Positions 7,007-18,363 of a stretch of 64,000 nt of DNA are shown here, piece after piece; positions within the stretch are counted from its first letter, which is position 1, and every line of letters begins with the position of its first letter. The stretch covers positions 62,001 to 126,000 of the forward strand of contig JAJVIQ010000003.1 of assembly GCA_022071965.1 (NCBI GenBank), in the 5' to 3' direction. A model generated the notes under the pieces. That model ran no database searches. It saw nothing but the letters and a program-made list of their open reading frames with translations, and had not been told where the DNA came from. The stretch comes from Gammaproteobacteria bacterium. Lineage in GTDB: Bacteria > Pseudomonadota > Gammaproteobacteria > JAJPIJ01. The position numbers and the translations under genes were made by a program.

Positions 7007-8440
7007 TCAGCCGCGCATGGCCGCGATGCACACCGCCATCAACAGGCCGGGCATCACCCCCAGCAGCAACACGGCGACGCCGTTCGCGCTCAGGGCGATC
7101 TCCATGTCACCGCTGGCGTGCACCTCCCCGATATACTCGGGCTGCTCGAAATACATCATCCGGATCACCTGCAGGTAGTAGTACGCGCCGATGATCGAAC
7201 TGAGCACCGCCAGCCCCGCCAGCCAGACGTAACCGGCGGCGATCACCTCCTTGATGACGAACCACTTCGCCCAGAACCCGGCGAACGGCGGCACGCCCGC
7301 CAGGGAGAACATCATTATCAGCATGACCAGCGCGAACCACGGGCTGCGCTGCGCGAGACCCTTGAAGTCCAGGATACGGTCGGCCTCGGCGCTGCCCTCG
7401 CCCGCCACCAGCATGACCACCCCGAACGCCCCGAGGGTCATCAGCGCGTAGACGATGGCGTAAAACATCGCCCCCGCGTACCCGCCCGTATTCGCGCTCA
7501 GCACGCCGAGCAACAGGAAACCCATGTGGGCGATCGTCGAATACGCGAGCATGCGCTTGATGTTGGACTGAACTATCGCAACGATGTTGCCCAGCAGCAT
7601 CGAGCCCACGGCCAGCCATGTCAGCATCACCTGCCAGTCGAGCGCCAGCGGCTGCAGGCCGTCGACGAGCAGGCGCATCGCCATCGCGAAGGCGGTTATC
7701 TTGGGCGCCGTGGCGATAAACATCGTCACCGCCGTGGGCGCGCCTTCGTAGACGTCCGGTATCCACATGTGGAAAGGTACCGCGCCGAGCTTGAACGCCA
7801 CGCCGGCGACGATGAAGACCAGCGCATAAGTCGCGAGCGGGTTCCCCCCGCTGCCGGCCAGGGCGTTGCGGACGATGCCGATATCGACGGAACCGGTAAT
7901 CCCGTAGAGCATGGAGATCCCGTAAAGCAGCAGCCCGGAGGCCAGGGCGCCTACGACGAAGTACTTCATGGCGGCCTCGGATGCCGCGGCGGAATTCCGG
8001 TGCATGGCGACCATGGCGTACAGCGACAGCGACAGCAACTCGAGGCCGAGGTAGACCGTCAGCAGGCTGCCGGCGGACACCAGCACCATCATGCCGAGGA
8101 TCGCCATGAGCGCCAGTACGTAGAATTCGGCGCTGACGATGCGCCGCGCGCGCAGGTAATCCCGCGCGTACACCAGCCCGATGATCGCGAACGCCAGGAT
8201 GAAGTCCTTCAGCACGATGGCCATCGAATCACGGATGTACATGCCATCGAAGAGCACGAGACGCGTGCGCGCGCCGATGTTGGTGTTGGCCACGAATACG
8301 GCCAGCAGGGCGAACTGCGCCAGCCAATACGCGGCGTTCTGATCCTCATCGGTGCTGAACACGCCGACGAGCAGCACCACGCACAGCAGCGCCAGCAACA
8401 GGATCTCAGGCAACGCCCCGATGTAGTCGATCATGTTCAT
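7007..8440 (-). CDS. nuoN: NADH-quinone oxidoreductase subunit N
   Basis: A 477-residue antiporter-like membrane subunit of complex I with about 14 transmembrane helices. The start MNMIDYIGALPEILL was chosen because its ATG overlaps the nuoM stop in an ATGA (8437-8440); the longer upstream frame is nuoM read out of frame. The conserved Lys-bearing helix segment FKLGAVPFHMWIPDVYEGAP, shared by NuoL, M and N, is present. It is the last gene of the nuo operon, and the 46 bases between it and psd hold no clear terminator. Confidence 0.96.
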   Translation of the reverse strand: MNMIDYIGALPEILLLALLCVVLLVGVFSTDEDQNAAYWLAQFALLAVFVANTNIGARTRLVLFDGMYIRDSMAIVLKDFILAFAIIGLVYARDYLRARRIVSAEFYVLALMAILGMMVLVSAGSLLTVYLGLELLSLSLYAMVAMHRNSAAASEAAMKYFVVGALASGLLLYGISMLYGITGSVDIGIVRNALAGSGGNPLATYALVFIVAGVAFKLGAVPFHMWIPDVYEGAPTAVTMFIATAPKITAFAMAMRLLVDGLQPLALDWQVMLTWLAVGSMLLGNIVAIVQSNIKRMLAYSTIAHMGFLLLGVLSANTGGYAGAMFYAIVYALMTLGAFGVVMLVAGEGSAEADRILDFKGLAQRSPWFALVMLIMMFSLAGVPPFAGFWAKWFVIKEVIAAGYVWLAGLAVLSSIIGAYYYLQVIRMMYFEQPEYIGEVHASGDMEIALSANGVAVLLLGVMPGLLMAVCIAAMRG

Positions 8441-9954
8441 GGAAGTTTGGACGTCACCACATTCAGAACCAGGTTCTCGACGCTCGCCCGCATGACATCG
8501 ATGAGCGGGGCGGGCCACAGGCCCAACAACAACACGGCAACCGCCAATGCGATGAGTATCGTCTGCTCGCGACAGCCGATGTCCCGGAGCGCCGCGACCG
8601 CGTCGTTGGCGACTGCGCCGAAGACCACCCGCTTGTACATCCACAGCGTGTAGGCGGCGCCGAGCACCAGCGTGGTCGCCGCCAGGAACGCGATCCAGAA
8701 CCCGGCCTTGGCGCTGGCGAGGATGACCAGAAACTCGCCCACGAAACCCGATGTCGCCGGCAGGGCACAGTTGGCCATGACGAACAGCATCATCAGGGAC
8801 GCGAACTTCGGCATCGTGTTCACCACGCCGCCATAGTCGGCGATCTCACGGCTGTGCATGCGGTCATAGAGCACGCCGACGCACAGGAACAGCGCGCCCG
8901 AGACGAAGCCGTGCGAGATCATCTGCACCATCCCGCCGGTCATGCCCATGATGGCGCCCTCGGCGGAACCGCTCTCCTGCATGACACGGAAGACGATGAA
9001 TATTCCCAACGTCACGAAGCCCATGTGCGATACCGAGGAATAGGCGATGAGCCGCTTCATGTCCCGCTGCACGAGAGCGACGAAGGTGATGTACACGATG
9101 GCGATGAGCGACAAAGCCACCATCACGCCCTCGAAATAATACGAGCCGTCCGGCACGATGGGCAGGCTGAATCGCAGGAAGCCGTAGCCGCCCATCTTCA
9201 GCATGATGGCCGCCAGGATCACCGAACCGCCGGTCGGCGCCTCGACATGGGCATCGGGCAGCCAGGTGTGGACCGGCCACATCGGGATTTTCACGGCGAA
9301 TGCCAGAAAGAACGCCACAAACAGCCACTTCTGGGCGTCGAGCGCGAGCGGGAGCCTGTGCATGTCGAGAATGTCGAAGCTGCCGCCCTTGAAATACAGG
9401 TACAGGAGCCCCACCAGCATGAACACCGACCCCAGGAAGGTGTACAGGAAGAACTTCAGCGCGGCGTAGACCCGCCGCTTGCCGCCCCACACCCCGATGA
9501 TGATGAACATCGGGATCAGCATCGCCTCCCAGAACACGTAGAACAGTATCGCGTCCAGCGCCGCGAAGACGCCCACCATCAGCCCCTCGAGGATGAGGAA
9601 GGTCGCGAAGTACTGGTAGGCGCGATCCTGGACCACCTCCCACCCAGCGAGTACCACCAGGACCGTCGTGAAGGTGGTGAGGACGATGAGCGGCAGCGCG
9701 ATGCCGTCGATGCCGAGGTGGTAGGTGATGTCGAACGCCGGGATCCACGGCAACCGCTCCACGAACTGCATCTCGGCGGTCGACAGATCGAAACCGGTGT
9801 AGAGCGGGACCGAGAACAGCAGCGTCGCCACGCTGATGATGAGCGACTCCTTCTTCACCGCGAGCGCCGGCGCGCGGGCTCCCGCGAAAAGCACCCAGAG
9901 GCCGCCGACGATGGGCAGCCAGATGCAGATACTCAAGAGCGGCAGATTCGGCAT
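8437..9954 (-). CDS. nuoM: NADH-quinone oxidoreductase subunit M
   Basis: A 505-residue proton-pumping membrane subunit. The essential charged residues of the antiporter fold are visible: Glu in YVFWEAMLIPMF and Lys in FAVKIPMWPVHTWLPDAHVE. About 14 hydrophobic segments cover the length. It is coupled to nuoN by a 4-base overlap and separated from nuoL by 60 bases, the largest spacing in the nuoJ-N half of the operon. Confidence 0.97.
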   Translation of the reverse strand: MPNLPLLSICIWLPIVGGLWVLFAGARAPALAVKKESLIISVATLLFSVPLYTGFDLSTAEMQFVERLPWIPAFDITYHLGIDGIALPLIVLTTFTTVLVVLAGWEVVQDRAYQYFATFLILEGLMVGVFAALDAILFYVFWEAMLIPMFIIIGVWGGKRRVYAALKFFLYTFLGSVFMLVGLLYLYFKGGSFDILDMHRLPLALDAQKWLFVAFFLAFAVKIPMWPVHTWLPDAHVEAPTGGSVILAAIMLKMGGYGFLRFSLPIVPDGSYYFEGVMVALSLIAIVYITFVALVQRDMKRLIAYSSVSHMGFVTLGIFIVFRVMQESGSAEGAIMGMTGGMVQMISHGFVSGALFLCVGVLYDRMHSREIADYGGVVNTMPKFASLMMLFVMANCALPATSGFVGEFLVILASAKAGFWIAFLAATTLVLGAAYTLWMYKRVVFGAVANDAVAALRDIGCREQTILIALAVAVLLLGLWPAPLIDVMRASVENLVLNVVTSKLP

Positions 9955-10014
9955 TCTCTCTTCTTTTCTTGTTCTGGTTCGCCGGCACGCGGCCGGGGCA
10001 CCCCCAGGCTCGGT

Positions 10015-12048
10015 CTATCGTCCGATCCCGTGCACGAAATAACCAAGCAGCAGCAGCACGCCGATGATCATCGCGAACGCGTAGTGATACAGATATCCCG
10101 ATTGCAGCCACCTCAGCCTGCCCGAGATCCAGCCCACCAGCCGCGCCGTTCCATTCACTCCGACACCGTCGATCACCACTCCGTCGCCGACCCGGGACAG
10201 TACGTCGCCGGTTCCGCGCGCCCCACCCCCGAAGAGGAATTCGTTGAATTCGTCAAAGCCGTACTTGCGCTCCAGCACCAGGCGCGGCCAGGCGAATATC
10301 TTCGCCAGCACCGCCGGCACCGATGGCCACAGCCAGTAGAGCAGCCACGCCGTCACCAGACCTGCCACCGCGAGCAGCGTCGGCGTGGCGGTCAGACCGT
10401 GGAGGAGCGCGGCCTTCCAGTCGTGGAACTCCTCGGCCAGCAGGCGCGCCGCTCCGTGGTCCTCGTGCACGACGATCGCCCCGCCGAAGAAGCCATCCTT
10501 GAGGATTGCCTTGGCGGCGATTGCGCCGGCGACGATCGACGGTATGGCGAGCAAGATCAGCGGAATCGTGACCACCGCCGGCGACTCCCGCGGAGGTCCC
10601 GCATGCCCGTGCCCCGCGTCATGGCCGTGCGCGCTGCCGGCATGCCCGGCTGCGTGTGCCTGGTTGTCGTTGGCGTCGTGGCCTTCAAAGCGCGGCTTGC
10701 CGTGAAATACCAGGAAGAACAGCCGGAAGCTGTAGAGCGCGGTCACGAATACGCCGGACAGGACGGCGAGATGAGCCCAGTGCGCCGCCGGCAGATCCGA
10801 ATGGTGCACCGCCTCGATGATGGCGTCCTTGGAATAGAAACCGGACATCGCGGGGAAGCCGATCAGTGCGAGCGAGCCGATCAGGCAGGTCAGCCACGTG
10901 ATCGGCATGTAGCGGCGCAGTCCGCCCATGCGCCGGATGTCCTGCTCGTGATGCAGGGCGATGATCACCGACCCCGCGCCCAGGAACAGCAGCGCCTTGA
11001 AAAAGGCGTGGGTCATGAGATGGAAGATCGCCACGCCGTACGCCGACGCGCCCAGCGCGACCGTCATGTAACCGAGCTGCGAGAGCGTCGAATAGGCCAC
11101 CACGCGCTTGATGTCGTTCTGCACCAGGCCCACCAGTCCCATCAGGAACGCGGTAAGGGCGCCGATGACGAGGACGACGTTCAGCGCGGTGTCCGAATTC
11201 TCGAACAGCGGCGACATGCGCGCCACCATGAAGATGCCGGCCGTCACCATGGTCGCGGCGTGGATGAGGGCGGAGATCGGGGTCGGGCCCTCCATCGAGT
11301 CCGGCAGCCAGACGTGCAGCGGCATCTGCGCGGACTTGGCCATGGCGCCGACGAACAGCAGCAGGCAGACGACCGTCAGCAGCATCCACTCCTGTCCCGC
11401 GAGGATGCCGACGCTCTGCCTGGCCAGATCCGGCACCGCCGCGAACACGTCCTGGTAGTTCAGGGAACCGGCATACATCAGCACCAGCGCGATGCCGAGC
11501 AGAAGCCCGAAGTCGCCGACGCGATTGACGAGGAACGCCTTCATGTTGGCGAAAATCGCCGTCGGACGCGTGTACCAGAAACCGATCAGCAGGTAGGACA
11601 CCAGTCCCACCGCCTCCCAGCCGAAGTACAGCTGCAGGAAGTTGTTGCTCATCACCAGCATGAGCATGCTGAACGTGAACAGGGCGATGTAGCTGAAGAA
11701 TCGCTGATAGCCGGGATCGTCGTGCATGTAACCGATGGTGTAGATGTGGACAATCAGCGAGACGAAGGTGACGACCGTCATCATCGTCACGGTCAGCTTG
11801 TCGATGAGGAATCCGATCTCGAGATCGAGGGATCCCACCGTCGCCCAGCGATAAAGCGACCATTCGAACGGTTCCTCGCCCTTCAGGGCGATGGCATTGA
11901 ACATCCATGCCGAAAGCGCGAACGAGGCCGCCACCCCAAGTATGGTGACCCAATGTGCCCCGGCGCGGCCCACCTGGCGGCCGAAAAGTCCGGCGACGAT
12001 GGCGCCGAGCAGCGGGGCAAGCACAATGACGAGGGCGGCGGTCTGCAT
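10015..12048 (-). CDS. nuoL: NADH-quinone oxidoreductase subunit L
   Basis: This 677-residue, longest antiporter-like subunit carries the C-terminal lateral helix that braces the membrane arm. Conserved charged segments are LYFGWEAVGLVSYLL and KSAQMPLHVWLPDSMEGPT. A His/Gly/Ala-rich loop (about residues 456-484, eight or more His, for example HGHDAGHGHAG) interrupts the region before the last core helices. The ATG at 12048 was chosen because it follows the nuoK stop by 8 bases and starts directly in a membrane helix. A 1117-codon open frame on the opposite strand is a composition artefact. Confidence 0.96.
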   Translation of the reverse strand: MQTAALVIVLAPLLGAIVAGLFGRQVGRAGAHWVTILGVAASFALSAWMFNAIALKGEEPFEWSLYRWATVGSLDLEIGFLIDKLTVTMMTVVTFVSLIVHIYTIGYMHDDPGYQRFFSYIALFTFSMLMLVMSNNFLQLYFGWEAVGLVSYLLIGFWYTRPTAIFANMKAFLVNRVGDFGLLLGIALVLMYAGSLNYQDVFAAVPDLARQSVGILAGQEWMLLTVVCLLLFVGAMAKSAQMPLHVWLPDSMEGPTPISALIHAATMVTAGIFMVARMSPLFENSDTALNVVLVIGALTAFLMGLVGLVQNDIKRVVAYSTLSQLGYMTVALGASAYGVAIFHLMTHAFFKALLFLGAGSVIIALHHEQDIRRMGGLRRYMPITWLTCLIGSLALIGFPAMSGFYSKDAIIEAVHHSDLPAAHWAHLAVLSGVFVTALYSFRLFFLVFHGKPRFEGHDANDNQAHAAGHAGSAHGHDAGHGHAGPPRESPAVVTIPLILLAIPSIVAGAIAAKAILKDGFFGGAIVVHEDHGAARLLAEEFHDWKAALLHGLTATPTLLAVAGLVTAWLLYWLWPSVPAVLAKIFAWPRLVLERKYGFDEFNEFLFGGGARGTGDVLSRVGDGVVIDGVGVNGTARLVGWISGRLRWLQSGYLYHYAFAMIIGVLLLLGYFVHGIGR

Positions 12049-12056
12049 CGGGAGGC

Positions 12057-12362
12057 TCAGCCTTTCATCGCGTTCAGATCGACGACGTTTATCGTGCGGC
12101 GGTTGCGGAACACGACCACGAGTATCGCCAGACCGATGGCGGACTCGGCCGCCGCGACGGTGAGTATGAAGAAGACGAAAACCTGCCCGGTGAGATCGCC
12201 CAGGTAGTGCGAGAAGGCGATGAAATTCATGTTCACCGCCAGCAGCATCAGCTCGATGCACATCAGCAGCACGATCACGTTCTTGCGGTTGATGAAGATG
12301 CCCGCCACGCTCAGGCAGAACAGCGCCGCGCCGAGCACCAGATAATTGGACAGCGGGATCAT
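12057..12362 (-). CDS. nuoK: NADH-quinone oxidoreductase subunit K
   Basis: A 101-residue, three-helix membrane subunit beginning [15 protein letters not shown], the family's usual length. The two conserved membrane Glu residues (in [11 protein letters not shown] and [10 protein letters not shown]) that form part of the proton path are present. The start overlaps the nuoJ stop in an ATGA (12359-12362). Confidence 0.97.
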   Translation of the reverse strand: MIPLSNYLVLGAALFCLSVAGIFINRKNVIVLLMCIELMLLAVNMNFIAFSHYLGDLTGQVFVFFILTVAAAESAIGLAILVVVFRNRRTINVVDLNAMKG

Positions 12363-12958
12363 GTGCGCCTCTCCGCCGGCATCTTGACGATGCGCACCCG
12401 CTCCTCGCGGCGCACCTCGACCTGGCGCTCCGGCTTCGGATTCTTGACCTGGCGGGTGTCGCGCATGGCGAGCGCGATGGCCGCGATGATGGCGACCAGC
12501 AGCACCAGACCGGCAATCTCGAAGGGGTAGAGAAACCTGGTGTACAGCAGCGTGCCGAGCTCCGCGGTGTTGTCGTAGCCGGCGGCCTTGCGCGCCGGCG
12601 CCGCGTAGCGCTCCAGGCCGAAGTTCTTCGAACCGACCACCAGGCCCATCGCCACGACCGTGGCGACCGCGAAGGCGGCCCCGACCGGCAGATACCGGAT
12701 GAAGCCCTCGCGCAGGCGGGCGATGTTTATATCCAGCATCATGACCACGAACAGGAACAGCACCATCACCGCGCCGACATAGACCAGCACGAGCGCGATG
12801 GCCAGGAACTCCGCCTCCAGCAGCAGCCACAGCCCGCTGCTGGCCACGAAAGCGACGACCAGGAACAACACCGCATGCACCGGGTTGCGGACGGTGATGA
12901 CCATGCAGGCCGAGAACACCAGCATCGCCGCGAACGCCCAGAAGATGAACTGTTCCAT
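12359..12958 (-). CDS. nuoJ: NADH-quinone oxidoreductase subunit J
   Basis: A 199-residue subunit with five predicted membrane helices in the first about 165 residues and a charged C-terminal tail rich in Arg and Glu. The third-helix region [20 protein letters not shown] holds the conserved Tyr and Gly of the pi-bulge involved in conformational coupling. It lies between nuoI (19-base gap) and nuoK (4-base overlap). Confidence 0.96.
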   Translation of the reverse strand: MEQFIFWAFAAMLVFSACMVITVRNPVHAVLFLVVAFVASSGLWLLLEAEFLAIALVLVYVGAVMVLFLFVVMMLDINIARLREGFIRYLPVGAAFAVATVVAMGLVVGSKNFGLERYAAPARKAAGYDNTAELGTLLYTRFLYPFEIAGLVLLVAIIAAIALAMRDTRQVKNPKPERQVEVRREERVRIVKMPAERRT

Positions 12959-12977
12959 ATTTCCGCCCTTCTTCGTC

Positions 12978-13469
12978 CTAGCGGTAAGGCGCCTCGCGGG
13001 CCCGGTCGGCGGCGATCTGCTCTTCGTACAGCTCGCCGTGCCTGAGCAGCTTCTCCTTGGTCATCAGCAGATCCCCGCGCGCCTCGCCATGATACTCAAA
13101 GTGCCGCGTCTCGACGATCGAGTCCACCGGGCAGGACTCCTCGCAGAAGCCGCAGAAGATGCACTTGGTGAGATCGATATCGTAACGGGTGGTGCGGCGG
13201 CTGCCGTCGTCGGCGCGCGCCTCCGACTCGATGGTGATGGCAACGGCAGGACACACGGCCTCGCACAGTTTGCAGGCAATGCAGCGCTCCTCGCCGTTGG
13301 GATAGCGGCGCAGCGCGTGCAGGCCGCGGAAGCGCGGCGACTGCGGCGTCTTCTCCTCCGGATACTGGACGGTGATCTTCCGATCGAACAGATACCGCCC
13401 GGTCAGGCCCATGCCCTTGATCAGCTCCCACAGCAGCAGGCTGTTCAGATAGTTGACGATCGCGCGCAT
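12978..13469 (-). CDS. nuoI: NADH-quinone oxidoreductase subunit I (two 4Fe-4S ferredoxin domain)
   Basis: A 163-residue hydrophilic subunit carrying clusters N6a and N6b. Both ferredoxin motifs are intact: [12 protein letters not shown] and [12 protein letters not shown]. The N-terminal amphipathic helix that lies on the membrane ([15 protein letters not shown]) is present. It follows nuoH by 10 bases. Confidence 0.97.
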   Translation of the reverse strand: MRAIVNYLNSLLLWELIKGMGLTGRYLFDRKITVQYPEEKTPQSPRFRGLHALRRYPNGEERCIACKLCEAVCPAVAITIESEARADDGSRRTTRYDIDLTKCIFCGFCEESCPVDSIVETRHFEYHGEARGDLLMTKEKLLRHGELYEEQIAADRAREAPYR

Positions 13470-13479
13470 GTATCTGTCC

Positions 13480-14607
13480 TCACGCCCTGTGGAACCAGGG
13501 CGGCACCCCGACCATCACCAGCACCGCGACCACGATCAGCCAGACGATCGTGATCGGTATGAACACCTTCCAGCCGAGCCGCATGATCTGATCGTAGCGG
13601 TAGCGCGGGAAGGTGGCGCGGAACCAAAGGAACAGCAGCAGCAGGAACACCATCTTGAAGACGAGCCAGTGCAATCCGTGACCGAGGAACGCGCCGACAT
13701 AGGCCGTCGCGAACAGCGCCTCCGTCGACCCCCCGCCCAGCTCGGCGAGACCCTGCAGCGGCGAGAGCCAACCACCCAGGAACATCACCGTGGCGAGCGT
13801 GGCGATCAGGATCATGTTGGCGTACTCGGCCAGGAAGAACACCGCGAAGCCCATCCCCGAGTACTCGACGTGGAAGCCGGCGACGATCTCCGATTCGCCC
13901 TCCGCGACGTCGAACGGGGCACGATTGGTCTCTGCCACGCCGGAGACGAAGTACACGACGAACATCGGCAGCAGCGGCAGCCAGAACCAGTGCGCCATGC
14001 TGCCGTCCTGGTGCAGGACGATGGTGCGCAGGTTCAGACTTCCGGCGGCGATGAGCACGCTCACCAGGGCGAATCCCATCGCGATCTCGTAGGCGACGAT
14101 CTGCGCCGCCGAACGCAGTGCCCCGAGGAACGCGTACTTGGAGTTGGACGCCCACCCCGCGATGATGACGCCGTACACGCCCGCGGAGGTCATCGCGAGT
14201 ATGTAGAGGAGCCCGGCGTTGATGTCCGTGACCACCATGGTGGCATCGAGCGGTATGACCGCCCAGGCTGCCAGCGCCGAGCCCAGCGACAGGATCGGGG
14301 CGAGGAGAAACAGGAACCGGTTCGCGCCGGCCGGGACGACGATCTCCTTGAACATGAGCTTGAACGCGTCCGCGATCGGCTGCCCCCACCCGCGCAGCCA
14401 CGGAATTCCGAAGAACGTGACGCGATTCGGACCCCTGCGAACCTGCATCCAGCCGATGATCTTGCGTTCGGCGAACGTCAGGTAGGCCACCCCGAGCATC
14501 AACGGAACGACGAGCGCGACGATCTGCAGCAGGATGCTGGTGAAGGTCCACCATGGCGGCGACATCCAGAAGAACACGTGCTGCTGCAGCCAGCCGAGGA
14601 CGCTCAT
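13480..14607 (-). CDS. nuoH: NADH-quinone oxidoreductase subunit H
   Basis: A 375-residue membrane subunit that forms the quinone chamber with NuoB and NuoD. Signature segments are [38 protein letters not shown] and the C-terminal FPRYRYDQ. It is somewhat longer than the roughly 325-350 residues of many homologues; the extra length sits near [18 protein letters not shown]. The ATG at 14607 overlaps the nuoG stop (ATGA). Confidence 0.96.
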   Translation of the reverse strand: MSVLGWLQQHVFFWMSPPWWTFTSILLQIVALVVPLMLGVAYLTFAERKIIGWMQVRRGPNRVTFFGIPWLRGWGQPIADAFKLMFKEIVVPAGANRFLFLLAPILSLGSALAAWAVIPLDATMVVTDINAGLLYILAMTSAGVYGVIIAGWASNSKYAFLGALRSAAQIVAYEIAMGFALVSVLIAAGSLNLRTIVLHQDGSMAHWFWLPLLPMFVVYFVSGVAETNRAPFDVAEGESEIVAGFHVEYSGMGFAVFFLAEYANMILIATLATVMFLGGWLSPLQGLAELGGGSTEALFATAYVGAFLGHGLHWLVFKMVFLLLLFLWFRATFPRYRYDQIMRLGWKVFIPITIVWLIVVAVLVMVGVPPWFHRA

Positions 14608-16973
14608 GCGCGCTCCACCTTGATCGGTCCGAATGCAGGACCGAGCGTGTTCAGCGGCCCCGCCGCATCGATCAGCACGCAGGTATCCGGCACACGCGCA
14701 TCGACCGCGAGGGTGGCCTCGGCCGTGATCTCGCCCTGTACGACCCGCACCCGGCCGCCGTCCCTCAGTCCATGCGACGCGGCATGGCCTGGACTCACGC
14801 GCACCCGGCTGTCGGCCGCATCCGCGGCCTGCAGCGCCGGCGCATGGCGCACGACCGTGTCGCCGGCATACATGGACACGGTGGTGACCCGCTCGACTCC
14901 CCTCGCCGGCGCCTTGTAGATGAGCGTGCCCGCGGGCAGGTCGGCGACGTTCTCGGGCCTGCCTCCGACGACGGCCGACCGCAACTCCTCGCGCACCTCC
15001 GCGCTCTGCATGTGCGAGAAGCCATCGAGGCCCAGCGCATCGCCGAGCACGCGCAGGATCCGCCACGCGGGCCTGGCCTCGCCCGGCGGAGCGACCGCCG
15101 CCTCGAAGCCCTGCCAGTCGCCCTGCGCGTTGACGTAGGTGCCCGCGTTCTCGGCGAAGCCTGCCATCGGCAGCAGCACGTGCGCGTGCTTCTCCAGCAG
15201 ATCACTGCGGAATGAGCCGACGGCGATCACGAACCCGGCGCGCTCCATGGCGATGGCTGCGGCGTGCCCATCCCAGGTGTCCAGTTCGGGATCCACACCC
15301 ATGAGCATGTAACCGCGTATGCGCTTGCGCAGCGCGGCGAGCGCATCCATGCCCGGTTCGGCCAGGGGCTGGCCCGCCGGGCCGCGATGCGGCAGCGCGC
15401 CGGCGAGCCAGGCGCCCGCGCCGTTCGCGCCGTCGCTGAGATACCCGAGAGTGCTTCCGCTGAGCCTGGCCACGACTTGAGCGAGCGATCGCAGTATCGA
15501 GCCGTCGGGGTGCGCCGCGGCGCCGCTGCCCAGCAGCAGCGTGCTCCGGGAGGCGTCCTTGAGCTGGCCGGCGACGCGCCGGTGAACGTCCTCGACGCGC
15601 GCATCGTGCAGGCGCGCCAGCGCCTCACCGTCGCCGGCGCCCTCGGCCAGGGCGCGCGCGACGCCCGCCAGTGCCGCAATCATCAGGCCGGGCGCCGCGA
15701 TCAGCTTCTCGCGCATGGGCCAGTTGAAGTCGAAGTCGACGGGGTTGATCACCATCATGGCCGCGCCACGCAGCGCCGCCTTGCGCAGGCGGTGGTTGAT
15801 GAGGGGCTGCTCGCGGCGCGCGTCGGAACCGATGAGCAGCACCGCCTGCTGCTGCTCGAGATCGGCGATCGACTGGCCCAGAGACGGGTACAGCGGCGCG
15901 CGCTCCTGATCGCGGAAATCTCCCTGCCGCAGCCGGTGATCGATGCTGTTGACGCCGAGCCCGCGCAGCAACTTCTGGAACAGGTAGAGCTCCTCCACCG
16001 TGGAGTTCGGCGAGGCCAGTCCCGCCAGATGGCCGGGTCCGGATTCGCGAAGCAGCGTCCGCAAAGACTCCGCGGTCGCCTTGATCGCCGTATCCCAGTC
16101 CACCTCGCGCCACTGGCCGTGATCCTTGACCATGGGCACCAGCAGGCGCGCCGGACTGTTCAACGCCTCGTAGCTGTAGCGGTCACGGTCGGAGATCCAC
16201 GTCTCGTTGATCGACTCGTTCTCGCGCGGAACCACGCGCTTGACCTTCTGGCCCTTGACGTGGATCTCGATGTTCGACCCCACGCAGTCATGGGGCGCAA
16301 TCGAGGGTTTCGCCCGCATCTCCCAGGCGCGCGCCGTGTAGCGGTAGGGCTTGGAGGTAAGGGCGCCGACCGGGCAGAGGTCGATGACGTTGCCGGAGAG
16401 CTCGGAACGCACGGCCTTCTCGATATACGTGCCGATCTGCATGTACTCGCCGCGCCCGGTCGCGCCGAGCTCGCGCAGCCCCGCCACCTCCTCGCCGAAC
16501 CGCACGCAGCGCGTGCAATGTATGCAGCGGGTCATGTCCGTCTGGATCAGCGGTCCGATGTTCTTGTCCTTGACGACGCGCTTGCCCTCGGTATAGCGCG
16601 ATACGCTCGACCCGTACCCCATTGCGAGATCCTGCAGCTCGCACTCGCCGCCCTGGTCGCAGATGGGGCAGTCCAGGGGATGGTTGATGAGCAGAAACTC
16701 CATGGTCGCCTTCTGCGCATCGCGGGCCGCCGGCGACTTGGTGTAGATCTTCATGCCCTCCATCACCGGCGTGGCGCAGGCCGGCGCCGGCTTGGCCATC
16801 TTTTCCACCTGCACGAGGCACATGCGGCAATTGGCGGCCACCGAGAGCTTCTTGTGATAGCAGAAGCGCGGTATGTAGATGTCGGCCGAATCGGTGGCCT
16901 CGATGATCATGGCGCCCTTGCGCGCCTTCATCGGTACGCCGTCGACCTCGATATTGACGAGTTCTTCGCTCAT
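14604..16973 (-). CDS. nuoG: NADH-quinone oxidoreductase subunit G
   Basis: This 789-residue iron-sulfur subunit is the largest of the peripheral arm. The N-terminal 2Fe-2S ferredoxin domain has its cysteines in [16 protein letters not shown] and later CATP. Then come the His-coordinated cluster segment ([19 protein letters not shown]) and the 4Fe-4S motif [10 protein letters not shown]. After about residue 220 it becomes a molybdopterin-oxidoreductase-like domain without cofactor. It is 85 bases downstream of nuoF and overlaps nuoH by 4 bases. Confidence 0.97.
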   Translation of the reverse strand: MSEELVNIEVDGVPMKARKGAMIIEATDSADIYIPRFCYHKKLSVAANCRMCLVQVEKMAKPAPACATPVMEGMKIYTKSPAARDAQKATMEFLLINHPLDCPICDQGGECELQDLAMGYGSSVSRYTEGKRVVKDKNIGPLIQTDMTRCIHCTRCVRFGEEVAGLRELGATGRGEYMQIGTYIEKAVRSELSGNVIDLCPVGALTSKPYRYTARAWEMRAKPSIAPHDCVGSNIEIHVKGQKVKRVVPRENESINETWISDRDRYSYEALNSPARLLVPMVKDHGQWREVDWDTAIKATAESLRTLLRESGPGHLAGLASPNSTVEELYLFQKLLRGLGVNSIDHRLRQGDFRDQERAPLYPSLGQSIADLEQQQAVLLIGSDARREQPLINHRLRKAALRGAAMMVINPVDFDFNWPMREKLIAAPGLMIAALAGVARALAEGAGDGEALARLHDARVEDVHRRVAGQLKDASRSTLLLGSGAAAHPDGSILRSLAQVVARLSGSTLGYLSDGANGAGAWLAGALPHRGPAGQPLAEPGMDALAALRKRIRGYMLMGVDPELDTWDGHAAAIAMERAGFVIAVGSFRSDLLEKHAHVLLPMAGFAENAGTYVNAQGDWQGFEAAVAPPGEARPAWRILRVLGDALGLDGFSHMQSAEVREELRSAVVGGRPENVADLPAGTLIYKAPARGVERVTTVSMYAGDTVVRHAPALQAADAADSRVRVSPGHAASHGLRDGGRVRVVQGEITAEATLAVDARVPDTCVLIDAAGPLNTLGPAFGPIKVERA

Positions 16974-17058
16974 TCGATCGTGATGGTCAAACCGTCATCG
17001 CTGATTGGAGGCGGCGCGCGTTCGAGGCAGACTTGGCCGGTCGAGCAACGCCCGCGGC

Positions 17059-18363
17059 CTACGCGGCCCTGGCCCTGTCCTCGCCCACCATGCTGCGCCC
17101 GTGGCGGATGTAGTGTTCGAACTCGTGGCGGTAGTGTTTGATGAAGCTCTGCACGGGCATCGCCGCCGCATCGCCCAGTGCGCAGATCGTGCGTCCGATG
17201 ATCTTCGAGGCGACGTCGTCGAGGCGTGCGATGTCATCGGGCGTGCCTGCGCCCTCGACGATGCGCGTCAGCATGCGGTACAGCCAGCCGGTGCCCTCGC
17301 GACAGGGCGTGCACTGACCGCAGGACTCCGAGAAGTAGAAGCGCGAGATGCGTCGCAGGACCTTCACCATGTCGGTGGTCTCGTCCATGACGATGACCGC
17401 GCCCGACCCCAGCATCGAGCCGGCCTTGCTGATGGAGTCGTAGTCCATGTCGAGCGTCATCATCGTCTCGCCCGGGACCACCGGCACCGAGGAGCCGCCC
17501 GGTATGACCGCCTTGAGGGCGCGCCCCGCGCGTATCCCGCCGGCGATCTCGAGCAGTTCCCTGAAAGGGGTGCCCATGGGGATCTCGTAATTCCCGGGCC
17601 TGGAAACGTGCCCGCTCACGGAGAAGATCTTCGTGCCGCCGGACGTGGGCTTGCCCATGGCCGCGAACCACTTCGCGCCCTTGCGCAGTATCGTGGGTAC
17701 GGAGGCCAGAGACTCGGTGTTGTTGATGGTTGTCGGCTTTCCGTACAGACCGTAGTTCGCCGGGAATGGCGGCTTGAACCGCGGCATCCCCTTCTTGCCC
17801 TCGAGCGATTCCAGCAGCGCGGTCTCCTCGCCGCAGATGTAGGCGCCCGCGCCCAGCGAACCGTACAGATCGAAATCCGCGCCCGAACCCTGGATATCCC
17901 TGCCGAGCAGGCCGAGCCCATACGCCTCGCGCACCGCCTGCTCGAAGCGCTGCCAGGGTTCGTCCATGAACTCCCCGCGCATGTAGTTGTACCCGACCGT
18001 GGCGCCGATGGCGTAGCCAGCGATGGCCATTCCCTCGACCAGCGCATGCGGATTGAACCGAAGGATGTCGCGATCCTTGCACGTGCCCGGTTCGCTCTCG
18101 TCGGAGTTGCAGACGATGTATTTCTGGACCGGTGCGGCCCGCGGCATGAAGCTCCACTTGACGCCGGTCGGGAAGCCCGCGCCCCCGCGCCCACGCAGGC
18201 CGGAGGCCTTGAGCTCCTCGATTATCCTGTCGGGCGGCGTGCGCTCGGCGAGGATCCTGCGCCACGCCTCGTAGCCGCCGATCTTCAGATAGTTCTCCAG
18301 CGTCCACGGCTGATCGAAACGCAGCGTCTCGTAGCAGCACTGGTTCAGGGGGATCTCGCTCAT
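17059..18363 (-). CDS. nuoF: NADH-quinone oxidoreductase subunit F (NADH and FMN site)
   Basis: A 434-residue flavoprotein where NADH is oxidised. The nucleotide-binding [13 protein letters not shown], the FMN-site segment [19 protein letters not shown] and the 4Fe-4S ligands [11 protein letters not shown] (plus a later Cys) are all present. The ATG at 18363 overlaps the nuoE stop in ATGA, so upstream residues of the longer frame were rejected. Confidence 0.97.
   Translation of the reverse strand: MSEIPLNQCCYETLRFDQPWTLENYLKIGGYEAWRRILAERTPPDRIIEELKASGLRGRGGAGFPTGVKWSFMPRAAPVQKYIVCNSDESEPGTCKDRDILRFNPHALVEGMAIAGYAIGATVGYNYMRGEFMDEPWQRFEQAVREAYGLGLLGRDIQGSGADFDLYGSLGAGAYICGEETALLESLEGKKGMPRFKPPFPANYGLYGKPTTINNTESLASVPTILRKGAKWFAAMGKPTSGGTKIFSVSGHVSRPGNYEIPMGTPFRELLEIAGGIRAGRALKAVIPGGSSVPVVPGETMMTLDMDYDSISKAGSMLGSGAVIVMDETTDMVKVLRRISRFYFSESCGQCTPCREGTGWLYRMLTRIVEGAGTPDDIARLDDVASKIIGRTICALGDAAAMPVQSFIKHYRHEFEHYIRHGRSMVGEDRARAA

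Noticed and set aside
8854-12207. A 1117-codon open frame on the plus strand
   Set aside because: It is exactly antisense to nuoM, nuoL and nuoK, which have strong family evidence. The translation is rich in His, Gln, Arg and Asp with no domain, typical of the reverse frame of high-GC coding DNA.
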